Part shown: piece after piece, positions 8,084-16,293 of the stretch
How the letters are laid out: every line of letters begins with the position of its first letter
How positions within the stretch are numbered: position 1 is the stretch's first letter
Origin: Acidobacteriota bacterium
GTDB lineage: Bacteria; Acidobacteriota; Blastocatellia; UBA7656
Assembly (NCBI GenBank): GCA_016201275.1
Contig: JACQDB010000105.1
Span: forward strand, 1-34,588
Length of the DNA: 34,588 bases
Direction of reading: 5' to 3'
Notes under the pieces: model-generated
What the model saw: the letters and a program-made list of their open reading frames with translations, nothing else
Told to the model about the DNA's origin: nothing
The model's database searches: none
Program-made: the position numbers and the translations under genes

Positions 8084-9373
8084 TCAAATCACCGTGCCGT
8101 CGGTGATGATGCCGTTTTTCGGCACGATGACGATGCCATCGCGGATGAAATAGCCATCACCATCGTGATGCTGGCGATTGCTTTCGTTGACGATGCGGAC
8201 GCCGGAACCGATGCGTGCATTCTTGTCAATAATCGCCCGCCGTATGAAGCAGTTGTGACCGACCCCGAAACGCGGCAATCCGGCGTTGATGTCGGCCTGC
8301 ATGATTTCCAGGGTTTGGTACGAATCTGCGCCCATCATCAACACGCCTTCCAATTGCGAACCGTGTTCGACGCGACTGCGAATACCGATGACCGAATCTT
8401 TAATGATCGCGCCGTTCAAGATGCAGCCTTCGGTGATGATGCTGCTCTGCACATGACAATCCAGAACTTTTGAGCCGGGCAGATAACGCGGGCGCGTGTA
8501 CATAGGCGCATCGGCATCAAACGCATTGAACGGCGGCAGCGGCAAAGTCATATCCAGATTGGCGCGATAAAACGAACTGATAGTGCCGATGTCTTCCCAG
8601 TAGCCGTCAAACAGATACGCCTGCACGTTATAACGCGACAAGGCTTGCGGAATAACCTCTTTGCCGAAATCAATCGCCGCAGGCAACTGGTTCAACAACA
8701 GATCGCCCAGCACCTCTTTGCGAAAAACATAGATGCCCATCGAAGCCAGAAAAGGTCGCCGCGCCGCTTCTTCGCTACTCAAACCGAGAGTCGTAGTATC
8801 CACGCGCATCTTTTCCAGGTCTTCGCCGGTGGGCTTTTCGCTGAACTCTATAATCTTGCCGTTCGCGTCGGTCTTGAGCAGCCCAAAGCCGGAAGCATCT
8901 TCGCCGCGTGCGGCAGTCACCGAGATGGTCAAATCGGCTTGGGTGTCGTGATGCTTGGCGACGAACTTGCTGTAATCCATGCGATAAAGATGGTCGCCCG
9001 ATAAGACCAGCACGGTTTCATCGGGGTAATCCTGTAGGTGATGAAAGCATTGGCGCACGGCATCGGCAGTGCCTTGAAACCAATCGGCACTGGATGGCGT
9101 GATTTCTGCCGCCAGAATTTCGACAAAGCCATTGGTGAAACGGCTGAAGCGATAGGTGCGCGCGATGTGCCGATTCAAAGAAGCCGAGTTGTACTGCGTG
9201 AGGATGAAAATTTTGATAATGTCGGAATTGATGCAATTGGAAACCGGTATATCAATAAGGCGATATTTGCCGCCCAACGGCACCGCCGGTTTGGCGCGCT
9301 GTTTGGTCAACGGATAAAGTCTTTGACCCGCTCCACCGCCTAGAATAATCGCTATCGTATCTTTACTGGCCAT
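8084..9373 (-). CDS. glgC: Glucose-1-phosphate adenylyltransferase (ADP-glucose pyrophosphorylase)
   Basis: Makes ADP-glucose from ATP and glucose 1-phosphate, the committed step of bacterial glycogen synthesis. The N-terminal nucleotidyltransferase domain has the substrate motif [17 protein letters not shown], then [41 protein letters not shown] (Mg-binding Asp) and [10 protein letters not shown]. The C-terminal third is a left-handed beta-helix with hexapeptide-type repeats, ending in the [17 protein letters not shown] typical of cyanobacterial and plant-like enzymes. Its 429 residues match full-length GlgC. GGAG lies 9 nt before the ATG. No other glycogen gene is next to it. Upstream is the long repeat-filled gap shared with psuG, which must contain its promoter. 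Confidence 0.97.
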   Translation of the reverse strand: MASKDTIAIILGGGAGQRLYPLTKQRAKPAVPLGGKYRLIDIPVSNCINSDIIKIFILTQYNSASLNRHIARTYRFSRFTNGFVEILAAEITPSSADWFQGTADAVRQCFHHLQDYPDETVLVLSGDHLYRMDYSKFVAKHHDTQADLTISVTAARGEDASGFGLLKTDANGKIIEFSEKPTGEDLEKMRVDTTTLGLSSEEAARRPFLASMGIYVFRKEVLGDLLLNQLPAAIDFGKEVIPQALSRYNVQAYLFDGYWEDIGTISSFYRANLDMTLPLPPFNAFDADAPMYTRPRYLPGSKVLDCHVQSSIITEGCILNGAIIKDSVIGIRSRVEHGSQLEGVLMMGADSYQTLEIMQADINAGLPRFGVGHNCFIRRAIIDKNARIGSGVRIVNESNRQHHDGDGYFIRDGIVIVPKNGIITDGTVI

Positions 9374-9460
9374 CGTCTTCGTCTCCTGTCAAAGAATTTA
9401 TGCGGCACAGTATAACTAGGTTCGCGCCGCTTGTCAGTTGGACTTTGGGAGGAGTTATTT

Positions 9461-9516
9461 GTTATTGGTTATTGGTTACTGGTTATTGGTTATTGGTTAC
9501 TGGTTATTGGTTATTG
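9461..9516 (+). repeat. Heptamer tandem array (GTTATTG/GTTACTG), eight units
   Basis: Eight contiguous 7-bp units run from 9461 to 9516, two GTTATTG followed by one GTTACTG in a regular alternation, then a partial unit. The array lies 88 bp upstream of the glgC start. The same heptamer occurs in reverse complement as an 11-unit array at 10044-10120 next to psuG, with scattered units at 9650-9690. It resembles the short tandemly repeated heptamers known from cyanobacteria in form, not necessarily in origin. Confidence 0.95.
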
Positions 9517-9519
9517 GTT

Positions 9520-9650
9520 ATGCGAATCAAGAGTTGAAAAATGTCCGTGTTGAAAGGGAAGGACTTATCAACTCGGCTTTGGGGGTTTTGCCCAGATGTC
9601 GCCTGTAAATCGTTGATTCTTTATCGCTGATTTCAACTCTTGATTCGCAT
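9520..9650. repeat. 131-bp element with 20-bp terminal inverted repeats inside the heptamer tract
   Basis: The arms 9520-9539 (ATGCGAATCAAGAGTTGAAA) and 9631-9650 are perfect reverse complements, enclosing 91 bp with no open frame of interest. GTTATTG-like heptamers flank it on both sides in the same orientation, so the element looks as if it were inserted into, or grew within, a heptamer array. No target-site duplication can be called because the flanks are themselves repeated. Confidence 0.75.
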
Positions 9651-9687
9651 TGGTTATTGAATATTTGGTTACTGGTTACTGGTTATT

Positions 9688-9751
9688 GGATATGGGTTAC
9701 CGGTTGCCCTGACTTCGCTTGGATATGGGTTACCGGTTGTCCTGACTTCGC
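9688..9751 (+). repeat. 33-bp direct tandem repeat, two copies
   Basis: The block beginning GGATATGGGTTACCGGTTG occurs at 9688 and again at 9721 with one C/T difference, a 33-bp period. It grades on the left into the heptamer tract and on the right into the nested palindrome. The open frames that run through it are products of the repeats. Confidence 0.85.
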
Positions 9752-9767
9752 CCTGAAGGGGCGCAGG

Positions 9768-9907
9768 AAATTAGCCGGGGGTGAAGCCCCCGGAATTGCC
9801 CATCAAGGAAAATGCGCCCTGAAGGGGCGCAGGAGGGCGTTCTCCTGCGCCCCTTCAGGGCGCGGCGGCGGTTGTCTTACTCCGGGGGCTTCACCCCCGG
9901 CTAATTT
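9768..9907. repeat. Nested palindromic element (27-bp outer, 22-bp inner arms)
   Basis: The outer arms 9768-9794 and 9881-9907 are perfect reverse complements, and each also contains its own small palindrome (CCGGGGG...CCCCCGG). The inner arms 9814-9835 and 9842-9863 are perfect reverse complements around a 6-nt loop. The whole can fold into a large branched cruciform. A diverged half-element is present at 27059-27101 with the same order: CCCTGAAGGGG-like hairpin, GGAAATTAGCC, then a second hairpin. Confidence 0.9.
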
Positions 9908-9914
9908 TCTCTAC

Positions 9915-9995
9915 GCCTTCGGCGCAATGGAAACAACGGATATGCCTTCGGCGCAATGGAGACAACGGATATGCCTTCGGCGCAATGGAGACAAT
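9915..9995 (+). repeat. 29-bp tandem repeat, nearly three units
   Basis: The phrase GCCTTCGGCGCAATGG recurs at 9915, 9944 and 9973, a strict 29-bp period, with AAACAACGGATAT or GACAACGGATAT between. The third unit decays into the right-hand heptamer region. Confidence 0.9.
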
Positions 9996-10043
9996 TGGTT
10001 GCCATGATGGATTATTGGTCATCAGCAAAGCATGAATCTGTTG

Positions 10044-10120
10044 CCCAATAACCAATAACCAGTAACCAGTAGCCAGTAACCAATAACCAGTAACCAATAA
10101 CCAGTAACCAATAACCAATG
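10044..10120 (+). repeat. Heptamer tandem array (ACCAATA/ACCAGTA) ending in the psuG start codon
   Basis: Eleven contiguous 7-bp units occupy 10044-10120. The last unit reads ACCAATG, and its ATG (10118-10120) is the most upstream psuG start codon. The array is the reverse complement of the one at 9461-9516. Because it fills the whole 5' leader, any gain or loss of units would move the psuG promoter relative to the gene. No Shine-Dalgarno sequence is visible within it. Confidence 0.95.
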
Positions 10121-11050
10121 ACAAATTCCATGATAAAAATTTCTGAATCTATTGCTCAAGCGCTGGCCGACCGAAAAGCAGTGGTCGCTTTGGAGTCCAC
10201 GGTCATCGCGCACGGTTTGCCGTATCCGCTTAACCTTGAAGTTGCTGCCGAATGCGAACGCCTCGTCCATGACGCCGGAGCCATCGCCGCAACTATAGGC
10301 ATAGTGGACGGCACGCCAACGGTCGGTTTAAGTCAAACGCAATTGCAAAGCTTCGCGCAAGGCCAAGCGCCGGACGGCAGCCCGATAGAAAAAGTTGGCT
10401 GGAACAATCTGGCCAGTGTGATGATGAAGCGGCAATGGGGCGCGACCACGGTTGCCGGGACGCTGCGAATCGCACGGCTGGCGGGCATAAAGGTGTTCGC
10501 TACCGGCGGCATCGGCGGCGTGCATCGCGGCGCGGCGGACACCTTCGACATTTCGGCGGATTTAACGGCGCTTGCGGAAATCCCTATGGTCTGCGTCTGC
10601 GCCGGAGCCAAAGCGATTTTGGATTTGGCCAAGACTCTCGAACGCTTGGAAACTGTAGGCGTGCCGGTCGTCGGTTTTCAAAGCCCTACCTTTCCGGCGT
10701 TCTATTCGCGCAGTAGTGGCTTGCCGGTTGACAGCGTTGCCCAGACCGCAGACGAAGCGGCGCAGTTGGCTTTGCATCATTGGGCGGCGGGTTCGACTTC
10801 GGCGCTGCTGGTGTGCGCCCCTGTGCCGGAAGCGTTCGAGATTGCCTATGAAGAGATCGAACGCGCTACGGCGGAAGCCATGCGTCTGGCCGAAATCGCC
10901 GGCATACGCGGCAAAGCCGTGACGCCTTTTTTGTTATCACGTATGAAGGAAATCACCGCAGGAAAATCGCTTGAAACCAATCGCGCTCTGTTGCTCAACA
11001 ACGCGGCGATTGCCGCGCAAATCGCCGTGAGCCTCGTGCGCCTGCGCTGA
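10118..11050 (+). CDS. psuG: Pseudouridine-5'-phosphate glycosidase
   Basis: Cleaves pseudouridine 5'-phosphate to uracil and ribose 5-phosphate in pseudouridine salvage. The family signatures are clear: VVALESTVIAHGLPYP near the N-terminus, ATIGIVDGTPTVGL, VFATGGIGGVHRGA, CVCAGAKAILDLAKTLE (containing the catalytic lysine in the CAGAK motif), and GVPVVGFQSPTFPAFYSRSSG. Its 310 residues match the stand-alone enzyme; there is no fused or adjacent PsuK kinase. Two ATGs are possible, 10118 (inside the heptamer array) and 10130; neither has a Shine-Dalgarno sequence, and conserved residues begin after both. It converges on the subtilase gene. Confidence 0.96.
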   Translation: MTNSMIKISESIAQALADRKAVVALESTVIAHGLPYPLNLEVAAECERLVHDAGAIAATIGIVDGTPTVGLSQTQLQSFAQGQAPDGSPIEKVGWNNLASVMMKRQWGATTVAGTLRIARLAGIKVFATGGIGGVHRGAADTFDISADLTALAEIPMVCVCAGAKAILDLAKTLERLETVGVPVVGFQSPTFPAFYSRSSGLPVDSVAQTADEAAQLALHHWAAGSTSALLVCAPVPEAFEIAYEEIERATAEAMRLAEIAGIRGKAVTPFLLSRMKEITAGKSLETNRALLLNNAAIAAQIAVSLVRLR

Positions 11051-11057
11051 AAAAAAT

Positions 11058-11125
11058 GTTTGGAGTTCCGCCTTCAGGCGGCTGGTTCAATATGGAACCC
11101 ACCGCATCAATGCGGAACTCCAAAC
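11058..11125. terminator. Inverted repeat between convergent psuG and subtilase genes
   Basis: The arms GTTTGGAGTTCCGC (11058-11071) and its exact reverse complement (11112-11125) fill the 90-bp gap between two convergent genes, with a small CCGCC/GGCGG hairpin beside the left arm. The position fits a bidirectional terminator. The left arm plus a few bases recurs at 7994-8010, which points to a dispersed repeat that has been used as, or merely lies at, a transcript end. Confidence 0.6.
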
Positions 11126-11140
11126 CTCACACATCCCTGC

Positions 11141-14100
11141 TTATATCAATTGCACAGACACCAGTCCGGTCAGCGGGTTGACCGTAAAGCGCAACAGGCT
11201 GGAACCGCTTGCGGCAGTTCCCGAACCGCTCGATGAGGAGCCGCCCGGGTTCGCGCTCGAAGAAGTTCCGCTCGTGCTTGCTGAAGAACTGCCGCCGCTG
11301 CCGGTCAAGACGTAAGCCTTGACTCGCGCCGTGAAGGTGAAGAGTTGCGTGTTCGGATTGGTGAAACGCAAAGTGCGATTACCGGTCTCTTCGTTGGCTA
11401 CCAAATCAGCGCCGAAGAGTTGCGAATAATCGAACACCGCAGGCGTCGTCACACCGTCGCCGCCGTTGTCTGCATTGATGACTCGCACGGAATTACCGGT
11501 GGATTGCACCGCGACGATTTCCATACGCACATAAGGAACGAACACCGTCGCAGATTGATTTTTGAGCGCGGTGACCAGTTCCGTAGCCCCCGGAGGAAAG
11601 GTGATGCTGCGGTTGACGGCGGTGAGGTAAGAAGTCGCGTCAATCTCTGCGCGCCGCGACACCGTGATGCTTGCGACGTTGCTCGGAATAGTGACAAACT
11701 TGCCTATGCGACCAGGCGTGATCGAACGCACGCGATAACTGTGCGTGCCTTCCGACATATTCGCGTAAGCGACGCTCGTTGTCGTGTTGCTGACAGCGCT
11801 GACCACATTCCAGTTGATGCCGTCGGTTGATTCTTCGACTTCGTAGCTCAGAACGCTGCCCTGCGCTTGCCAGTTCAACACATAGTTGCCGTCGAAATCA
11901 AAACTCTGCGCGCCCATCGTGAGGTCGGCGGCAAAAGCTTGCACAATCGGCGGCGCGCCACCCATCAACTGCGTGCTGCTGATGCTGAAATTGGTGTTGG
12001 CACTAGCCCAGCCATAAACACGATAGACGTAGGTTCCCGGTATGGTGGTATTGGCGGCGACGTGTTCGGGGCCGCTGCTGTTACCGGAACTGTCTATCTG
12101 ATTGCCGTTCGGGTCATACAGCAAAAAGTCCAGATCGGGCAAAGCCAGCCCGGCTCCCGGCACTTCGGTAGAATCCCACGACAACGTGCCTTCAATCTTC
12201 AAAGTCGCCGCGCCGACTGGAAACGGCACGTCAACATACGTAGCGTTTCCGGCAACATAAATATCGTTGTCGCGTTGCACACCGGCATCGCCGGCGAGAA
12301 CCGTTCCGGTGTAGGTGCTGGTTTGCGAAGAGGAGATGGCGTCGGAAGGCACGGTCGGCGTCGCCAGCATATACATAGGCATACGTATGACTTCGCCGCT
12401 GCCCGTGCGTTGCGCCGCGACATACCATTGAAATTGCGTAGGCGTGGTATCGCGCACCACATTGCCATCAATGGTAATCGTGGCGGTAATCGTGGCGCTG
12501 CCATTCGCAGGAACGGTGACGCTCGAAGGGCTGACCGAAGTAGCGACGCCAGCGCGATTGGTAGCGCGATTGTTGACGCTCGAAAGCGTAAAGGAGCCGC
12601 CCTGCCCCGATACATCTTTGATTAGCGCTGTGACTTGATAGGTGTTGACGATGCGATTATTCAACACCGGCGTTTCGCCAAACGAATGACTGGCTAACAA
12701 AGCCGGTTCGACGATGCCATCGCCTTCCACGCCCATCAAGGCTTTGGCGCGCACGGCGGCGGTCACATCAATCAAGCCGCCTCCCTGTTCATTGATGGAG
12801 TTGGCGATGTTGTCGGCTTTGGGAACGCCTGTAGAGGTTCGCAAATTGGTAGCCGTGTTGATTAACGCGGCGCGAATCATATCGGGCGTCCAATTCAGAT
12901 GCGCCTGTTTGATGAGGGCAACGGCCCCGGCAGTCTGCGGCCCGGAAAAGCTAGTGCCGCTGGCGGCTATGTAACCCGTGGGGTCGAACATCGTGCCGCC
13001 GCCGGAAGTCGCGCCGCCAACGCGCACCGTCGCCGAAGTCACGTTGACACCCGGAGCCGTGACATCAGGCTTCACCTGCCCTAAGCCCTGCACAGGGCCG
13101 CGTGAACTGAAGCCTGCGGTTTCACCTACGAAGATGTTGGTCAGGTAAGGATTCAAGCGAATCGGCAATTCCGAAATCGTGCCGTGTGGCGGATCAACGG
13201 CATTGTTGTCATTCGATAACAATGCGTCTATGAGGACTTCGCCTTCTTCGGGCGAAATGATTGCCGAAGGAATCGTGCCGCGTATCGCTGTGGGATTGGT
13301 GGTGCTGCTGATTAAAACGCAGCCGACAGCGCCTGCGAGTGCGGCGTTGTTGGAAATATCGAAGAAGGTCGCAGAGGCCAGTCCAGACTCTTTCACCAAA
13401 GCGATGCGTCCGCGCACGCTGGCCGGATAGGGCGTATTTACCAGGTCGTTGATGAACACATAGTGCTGGGCGATGGAGCCAGCCGCAGGGTTTGGCGTAC
13501 CGGCCATCGGGTAAAGTTTCAAGCGATTGAAGCCGCTGGCGGCAGGCAGTTGGCTGGCCGGAGTGACCGCACCTATAGTGCTTTGCGGAACCGCGCTGGC
13601 GGTCAGTACATCAACCGACCAGTTGGCATTGGCCGCGCCGGGATGCGTGGTTGCGCCTACGGCTATGACGTGGCGACCGGCGGCGGGGGAACCCACAGTG
13701 CTTTCGCCGGGGCCGGAATTGCCAGCCGAAGCAACCACCGTGGTGCCTAACAAAGCAGCGTTCGAGGCGGCGACGGCGGTGGCATCATCGGGGCCGCCCG
13801 AACCGCCCAAACTCATATTGATGACGTGGGCGATGGGTTTCGGTTGCAGGGTTAAGGTGACGGGCGACACCGCATCTTCGATACCGAGAATGGTCGAGGC
13901 GCTGAGGCAATTGCCGCTGCCTGTGCAGACCTTGTAGCCCATCAAACGGGCTTGCGGGGCGACGCCATGCAGGCGGCGATCATCGGCAGTGCCGGGGATG
14001 CCATCGGCTCCCGGAGCGATCCCCAAGTAGCCCGCCGCATCTGCCGAAGCGTGCGAACCATGACCGAAATCATCCATCAGGCCGCCGGTGAACGACAGAT

Positions 14101-14836
14101 AATAGATCACCTTTTGATTGGAATTGGTAGCGGCAGTCGGCGGCAGAAGTCCGAGGCGCGGCGGCGTCGGATCACCACCAAACATTTGATGTGTCCAATC
14201 AATGCCGGTGTCGAGTACGGCAATGTTGATGCCCTGCCCTTCATAGCCTTCGCGGAAATTATCAAAGGGCGTCAACTCCGCATACTGCCCGTAGCTTGCG
14301 GGAGCGTTGATATAAGGAACGCTCTTGTCCAGGGTGATGCGAAAATTGCTGTTGTTGGAAACCCGACTGACCTGCGGCATCGCTTCGATGACGGCAATAG
14401 CGGAGGCCGGAACTTTCAAGGTCACGCCGTTCAAGACCAGTGTAAAGCGAAAATCGGCGCGCCCGGCAGTCGTGCCGTCAAAGTCCTGTATGTCCACGCC
14501 ATCCAGTTGATAGTTGATGCCGTTGGCTTGCAGCGCGGCGAGGAATTGATCCTGCTTGCCGCGCAACGTGTTGCGATAGGCTTGCAAATCTTCTGCGGTT
14601 ATTTGGCCACCGGCCTTTTCGGTTTTGGCTTTCCAGACCGCGCCGGGGTCGTCCTTCAACTCGACGATGACCGAGCGCGCTATGCCGCTGGCGCTTGAAG
14701 ACGGCAGCAGATTGATGAACATGAACAGCGCCATTGCCGCAACGAGGGCGAAGGCAACGGCGATAGCCGAAGCGTATTTGAAGCGTTTTTGTCCTCGCAG
14801 CGAAACCTCTAAGGAACCAGAGTTAGTCCTTTCCAT
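11141..14836 (-). CDS. Secreted or membrane-anchored subtilisin-like serine protease (S8, 1231 aa)
   Basis: A hydrophobic segment at about 21-43 acts as signal or anchor. Residues about 55-165 form an inhibitor-I9-like propeptide. The S8 domain carries the full triad: D209 in VLDTGIDWTHQ, H259 in FGHGSHASA and S629 in SGTSFSGPQTAG, with the oxyanion region at INMSLGGSGG. The long stretch between His and Ser holds a protease-associated (PA) insert, as in Vpr/C5a-peptidase types. Downstream are beta-sandwich domains, including a pre-peptidase-C-like piece (VPGAGLALPDLDFLLYDPNG) and a fibronectin-III-like segment, then a Ser/Gly-rich linker and a short C-terminal strand. The ATG at 14836 is preferred because AAGGAG precedes it by 10 nt; an upstream in-frame ATG at 14965 adds a non-signal-like extension. 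Likely an extracellular protease for nutrient acquisition; the substrate is unknown. Confidence 0.94.
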   Translation of the reverse strand: MERTNSGSLEVSLRGQKRFKYASAIAVAFALVAAMALFMFINLLPSSSASGIARSVIVELKDDPGAVWKAKTEKAGGQITAEDLQAYRNTLRGKQDQFLAALQANGINYQLDGVDIQDFDGTTAGRADFRFTLVLNGVTLKVPASAIAVIEAMPQVSRVSNNSNFRITLDKSVPYINAPASYGQYAELTPFDNFREGYEGQGINIAVLDTGIDWTHQMFGGDPTPPRLGLLPPTAATNSNQKVIYYLSFTGGLMDDFGHGSHASADAAGYLGIAPGADGIPGTADDRRLHGVAPQARLMGYKVCTGSGNCLSASTILGIEDAVSPVTLTLQPKPIAHVINMSLGGSGGPDDATAVAASNAALLGTTVVASAGNSGPGESTVGSPAAGRHVIAVGATTHPGAANANWSVDVLTASAVPQSTIGAVTPASQLPAASGFNRLKLYPMAGTPNPAAGSIAQHYVFINDLVNTPYPASVRGRIALVKESGLASATFFDISNNAALAGAVGCVLISSTTNPTAIRGTIPSAIISPEEGEVLIDALLSNDNNAVDPPHGTISELPIRLNPYLTNIFVGETAGFSSRGPVQGLGQVKPDVTAPGVNVTSATVRVGGATSGGGTMFDPTGYIAASGTSFSGPQTAGAVALIKQAHLNWTPDMIRAALINTATNLRTSTGVPKADNIANSINEQGGGLIDVTAAVRAKALMGVEGDGIVEPALLASHSFGETPVLNNRIVNTYQVTALIKDVSGQGGSFTLSSVNNRATNRAGVATSVSPSSVTVPANGSATITATITIDGNVVRDTTPTQFQWYVAAQRTGSGEVIRMPMYMLATPTVPSDAISSSQTSTYTGTVLAGDAGVQRDNDIYVAGNATYVDVPFPVGAATLKIEGTLSWDSTEVPGAGLALPDLDFLLYDPNGNQIDSSGNSSGPEHVAANTTIPGTYVYRVYGWASANTNFSISSTQLMGGAPPIVQAFAADLTMGAQSFDFDGNYVLNWQAQGSVLSYEVEESTDGINWNVVSAVSNTTTSVAYANMSEGTHSYRVRSITPGRIGKFVTIPSNVASITVSRRAEIDATSYLTAVNRSITFPPGATELVTALKNQSATVFVPYVRMEIVAVQSTGNSVRVINADNGGDGVTTPAVFDYSQLFGADLVANEETGNRTLRFTNPNTQLFTFTARVKAYVLTGSGGSSSASTSGTSSSANPGGSSSSGSGTAASGSSLLRFTVNPLTGLVSVQLI

Positions 14837-15112
14837 TTTTCGTTTTCTCCTTGTAATGATAGATAGCGTCCGCGCTTTCGGTTGGCCGTTTACCGCGCCT
14901 TGAAGCTTTGGGGATTGCGCCCGAAAGAATGCCGTTCGCCGACAGCATCCACGATAACCGGGCAATGTTGAAGAAACCTTGAGGAAGAAAAAGCCAGAGG
15001 AGGTGTATCCACTTGAGCAAATCTTGAGGTGACTTGAGCGGAGCCGTTCAAGTATGCGATACAGGCCGATTTAAGGGAGCGCCGAAGATTCGATGTACGC
15101 TCTTTCAAAAGA

Positions 15113-15197
15113 AATTCCCAGCGGATTCGACGGATGCAGCGGATAGGGACGGATCATCCGTCCTCATCGGCTCAATCCGCCTGATCCGCTGGGAATT
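15113..15197. repeat. Long imperfect hairpin element
   Basis: The sequence is symmetrical about position 15155. The outer arms AATTCCCAGCGGAT (15113-15126) and 15184-15197 pair perfectly, the inner arms GGACGGAT (15147-15154) and 15156-15163 pair perfectly, and the zone between is partly paired. It looks like a mobile or dispersed palindrome of the same class as 5692-5759. Confidence 0.8.
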
Positions 15198-15203
15198 CAC
15201 ACA

Positions 15204-15230
15204 ACGAATTCGTTTAATCGAATTTCCGTA
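15204..15230 (-). repeat. 27-bp dispersed repeat, copy 2
   Basis: Exact reverse complement of 5811-5837. It begins 7 bp after the long hairpin at 15113-15197, which supports the idea that hairpin plus 27-mer is one composite repeat. Confidence 0.85.
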
Positions 15231-15525
15231 GCACGATTGTGCGGTTCACTTCACAGGTTGAAATTAAAGGTAATCGTGCCGACGACTTTCACCGACGCGA
15301 AAGCAATTAATCTTTTCATGGTTTCGACTCTTCGATTTTCCTGCGGTTTGACGACAACCAAATCTTACCAACGGAATCGGCTGAAAATATTTGAACCCAG
15401 GCGAAGAAAAAGGGCGCGGGGATTCTATGTGCTTTTCAAAGTGAATTCAAGGTGAAGCAACTGGCCATGCGAAATCGGCAAGCGCTACACCAGAGGCTTT
15501 CAGTTCTCTGAGAACAAGAAGAAAG

Positions 15526-15589
15526 CACCGATGAACACCGATAAGAAAACCCAAGCGATCTTGGCTTTTCTTATCGGTGTTCATCGGTG
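15526..15589. repeat. 24-bp perfect inverted repeat with a secondary inner stem
   Basis: The arms 15526-15549 and 15566-15589 are perfect reverse complements, and the 16-nt loop contains a further CCAAG/CTTGG stem. It lies about 100 bp after the stop of the last gene of the MoxR/VWA operon (minus strand), so it could end that transcript, but there is no T-tract at the right place on the minus strand. Confidence 0.85.
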
Positions 15590-15662
15590 TTCATCTGTGG
15601 TTCCCTTGCTCTCTTCTTTGACCAGCAATGTATGACTCTGGCAGCACACTGCAACTTTTTAC

Positions 15663-15683
15663 TTTTGCCTTTTGCCTTTTGCC
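15663..15683 (+). repeat. Heptamer run TTTTGCC, three units
   Basis: Three perfect TTTTGCC units end 5 bp before the stop codon of the 198-aa gene. Together with the array at 16294-16342 this places heptamer repeats on both sides of that gene. Confidence 0.85.
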
Positions 15684-15688
15684 TTCTT

Positions 15689-16285
15689 CTACTCTCTGCC
15701 GTAATTGGCGGCGGCTTCTTCGGCAGCTTTGCGCGCCATCTCTTCGCGTATCAAACGGGCGCGCTCTTCGGCTTCCCGCGCTGCTTTCACGACGCGCACG
15801 CGCTCGACACTATCGAGCGTCGTCAATCGGTCTTGTGCCTGCTCGATGCTTTCGCCTGCCGGACGCAAGCCCAGCCCTTTCAAACAGAGGCGCGCTAATT
15901 CTTCGCGGCGGTCGGGGTCGGAAACGAATTTCGGCGGGTCAACCAGCTTGGCCACTTCGCGCAAACCGTCGCGCAATAATTCATAAGCCGATTGTGCCAA
16001 CTGGCCGCGTGTGCGAAACCATATATCGTGCAGCAACCAACTGGCAATCAACACCAGCCGCAGATGATTGCGCTCGTCTTTCACTTGCGGATTGCGGAGG
16101 CGAAAATTGTCGGCCTCCGATTTCGGCAACCCTTTGCCGCCCAAGTCGCGCAGTAAATCAAAGACCACGGCGGCTACTTCGATTTGCCCTTCGCCTTTCA
16201 CCGAACGCGGCTCGACCAGAAACTCGCCAGGGCACTCGGCCAAACGGCGCGTCAGGATTTCAAGTTGTGGCCCTTCGTCTTTCAT
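15689..16285 (-). CDS. Unknown helical protein, last gene of the MoxR/VWA operon (198 aa)
   Basis: I do not recognise a family. The protein has no signal peptide or membrane segment. The middle (about residues 70-115, HLRLVLIASWLLHDIWFRTR) looks like packed helices. The C-terminal 50 residues (ESIEQAQDRLTTLDSVERVR to AEEAAANYGRE) are a strongly charged, Ala/Glu/Arg-rich predicted coiled coil, suited to binding a partner. It follows the VWA-metallopeptidase gene by 52 bp on the same strand, and that gap is almost entirely a heptamer array. Position and size suggest a small adaptor of the MoxR/VWA system. The ATG at 16285 has no clear Shine-Dalgarno sequence; the repeat unit supplies only AGTGAA-like bases. 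Confidence 0.75.
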   Translation of the reverse strand: MKDEGPQLEILTRRLAECPGEFLVEPRSVKGEGQIEVAAVVFDLLRDLGGKGLPKSEADNFRLRNPQVKDERNHLRLVLIASWLLHDIWFRTRGQLAQSAYELLRDGLREVAKLVDPPKFVSDPDRREELARLCLKGLGLRPAGESIEQAQDRLTTLDSVERVRVVKAAREAEERARLIREEMARKAAEEAAANYGRE

Positions 16286-16293
16286 CTATCACT

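Larger units (their letters stand above)
14837..15688. other. 850-bp intergenic region rich in inverted repeats
   Basis: No credible gene lies here. The stretch holds the subtilase promoter region, an imperfect long hairpin (15113-15197), the second copy of a 27-bp dispersed repeat (15204-15230), a 24-bp perfect hairpin (15526-15589) and a short heptamer run (15663-15683). On the minus strand a 22-codon frame beginning MKRLIAFASVKVV (start near 15319) resembles the first residues of a signal peptide and stops at once; it may be a gene remnant but cannot be shown to be one. Confidence 0.6.

Noticed and set aside
9657-10007. Open frame of 116 codons in the glgC-psuG gap
   Set aside because: Made of tandem repeats and palindromes (period 33 and 29 bp), so the amino-acid repeats are only translated DNA repeats.
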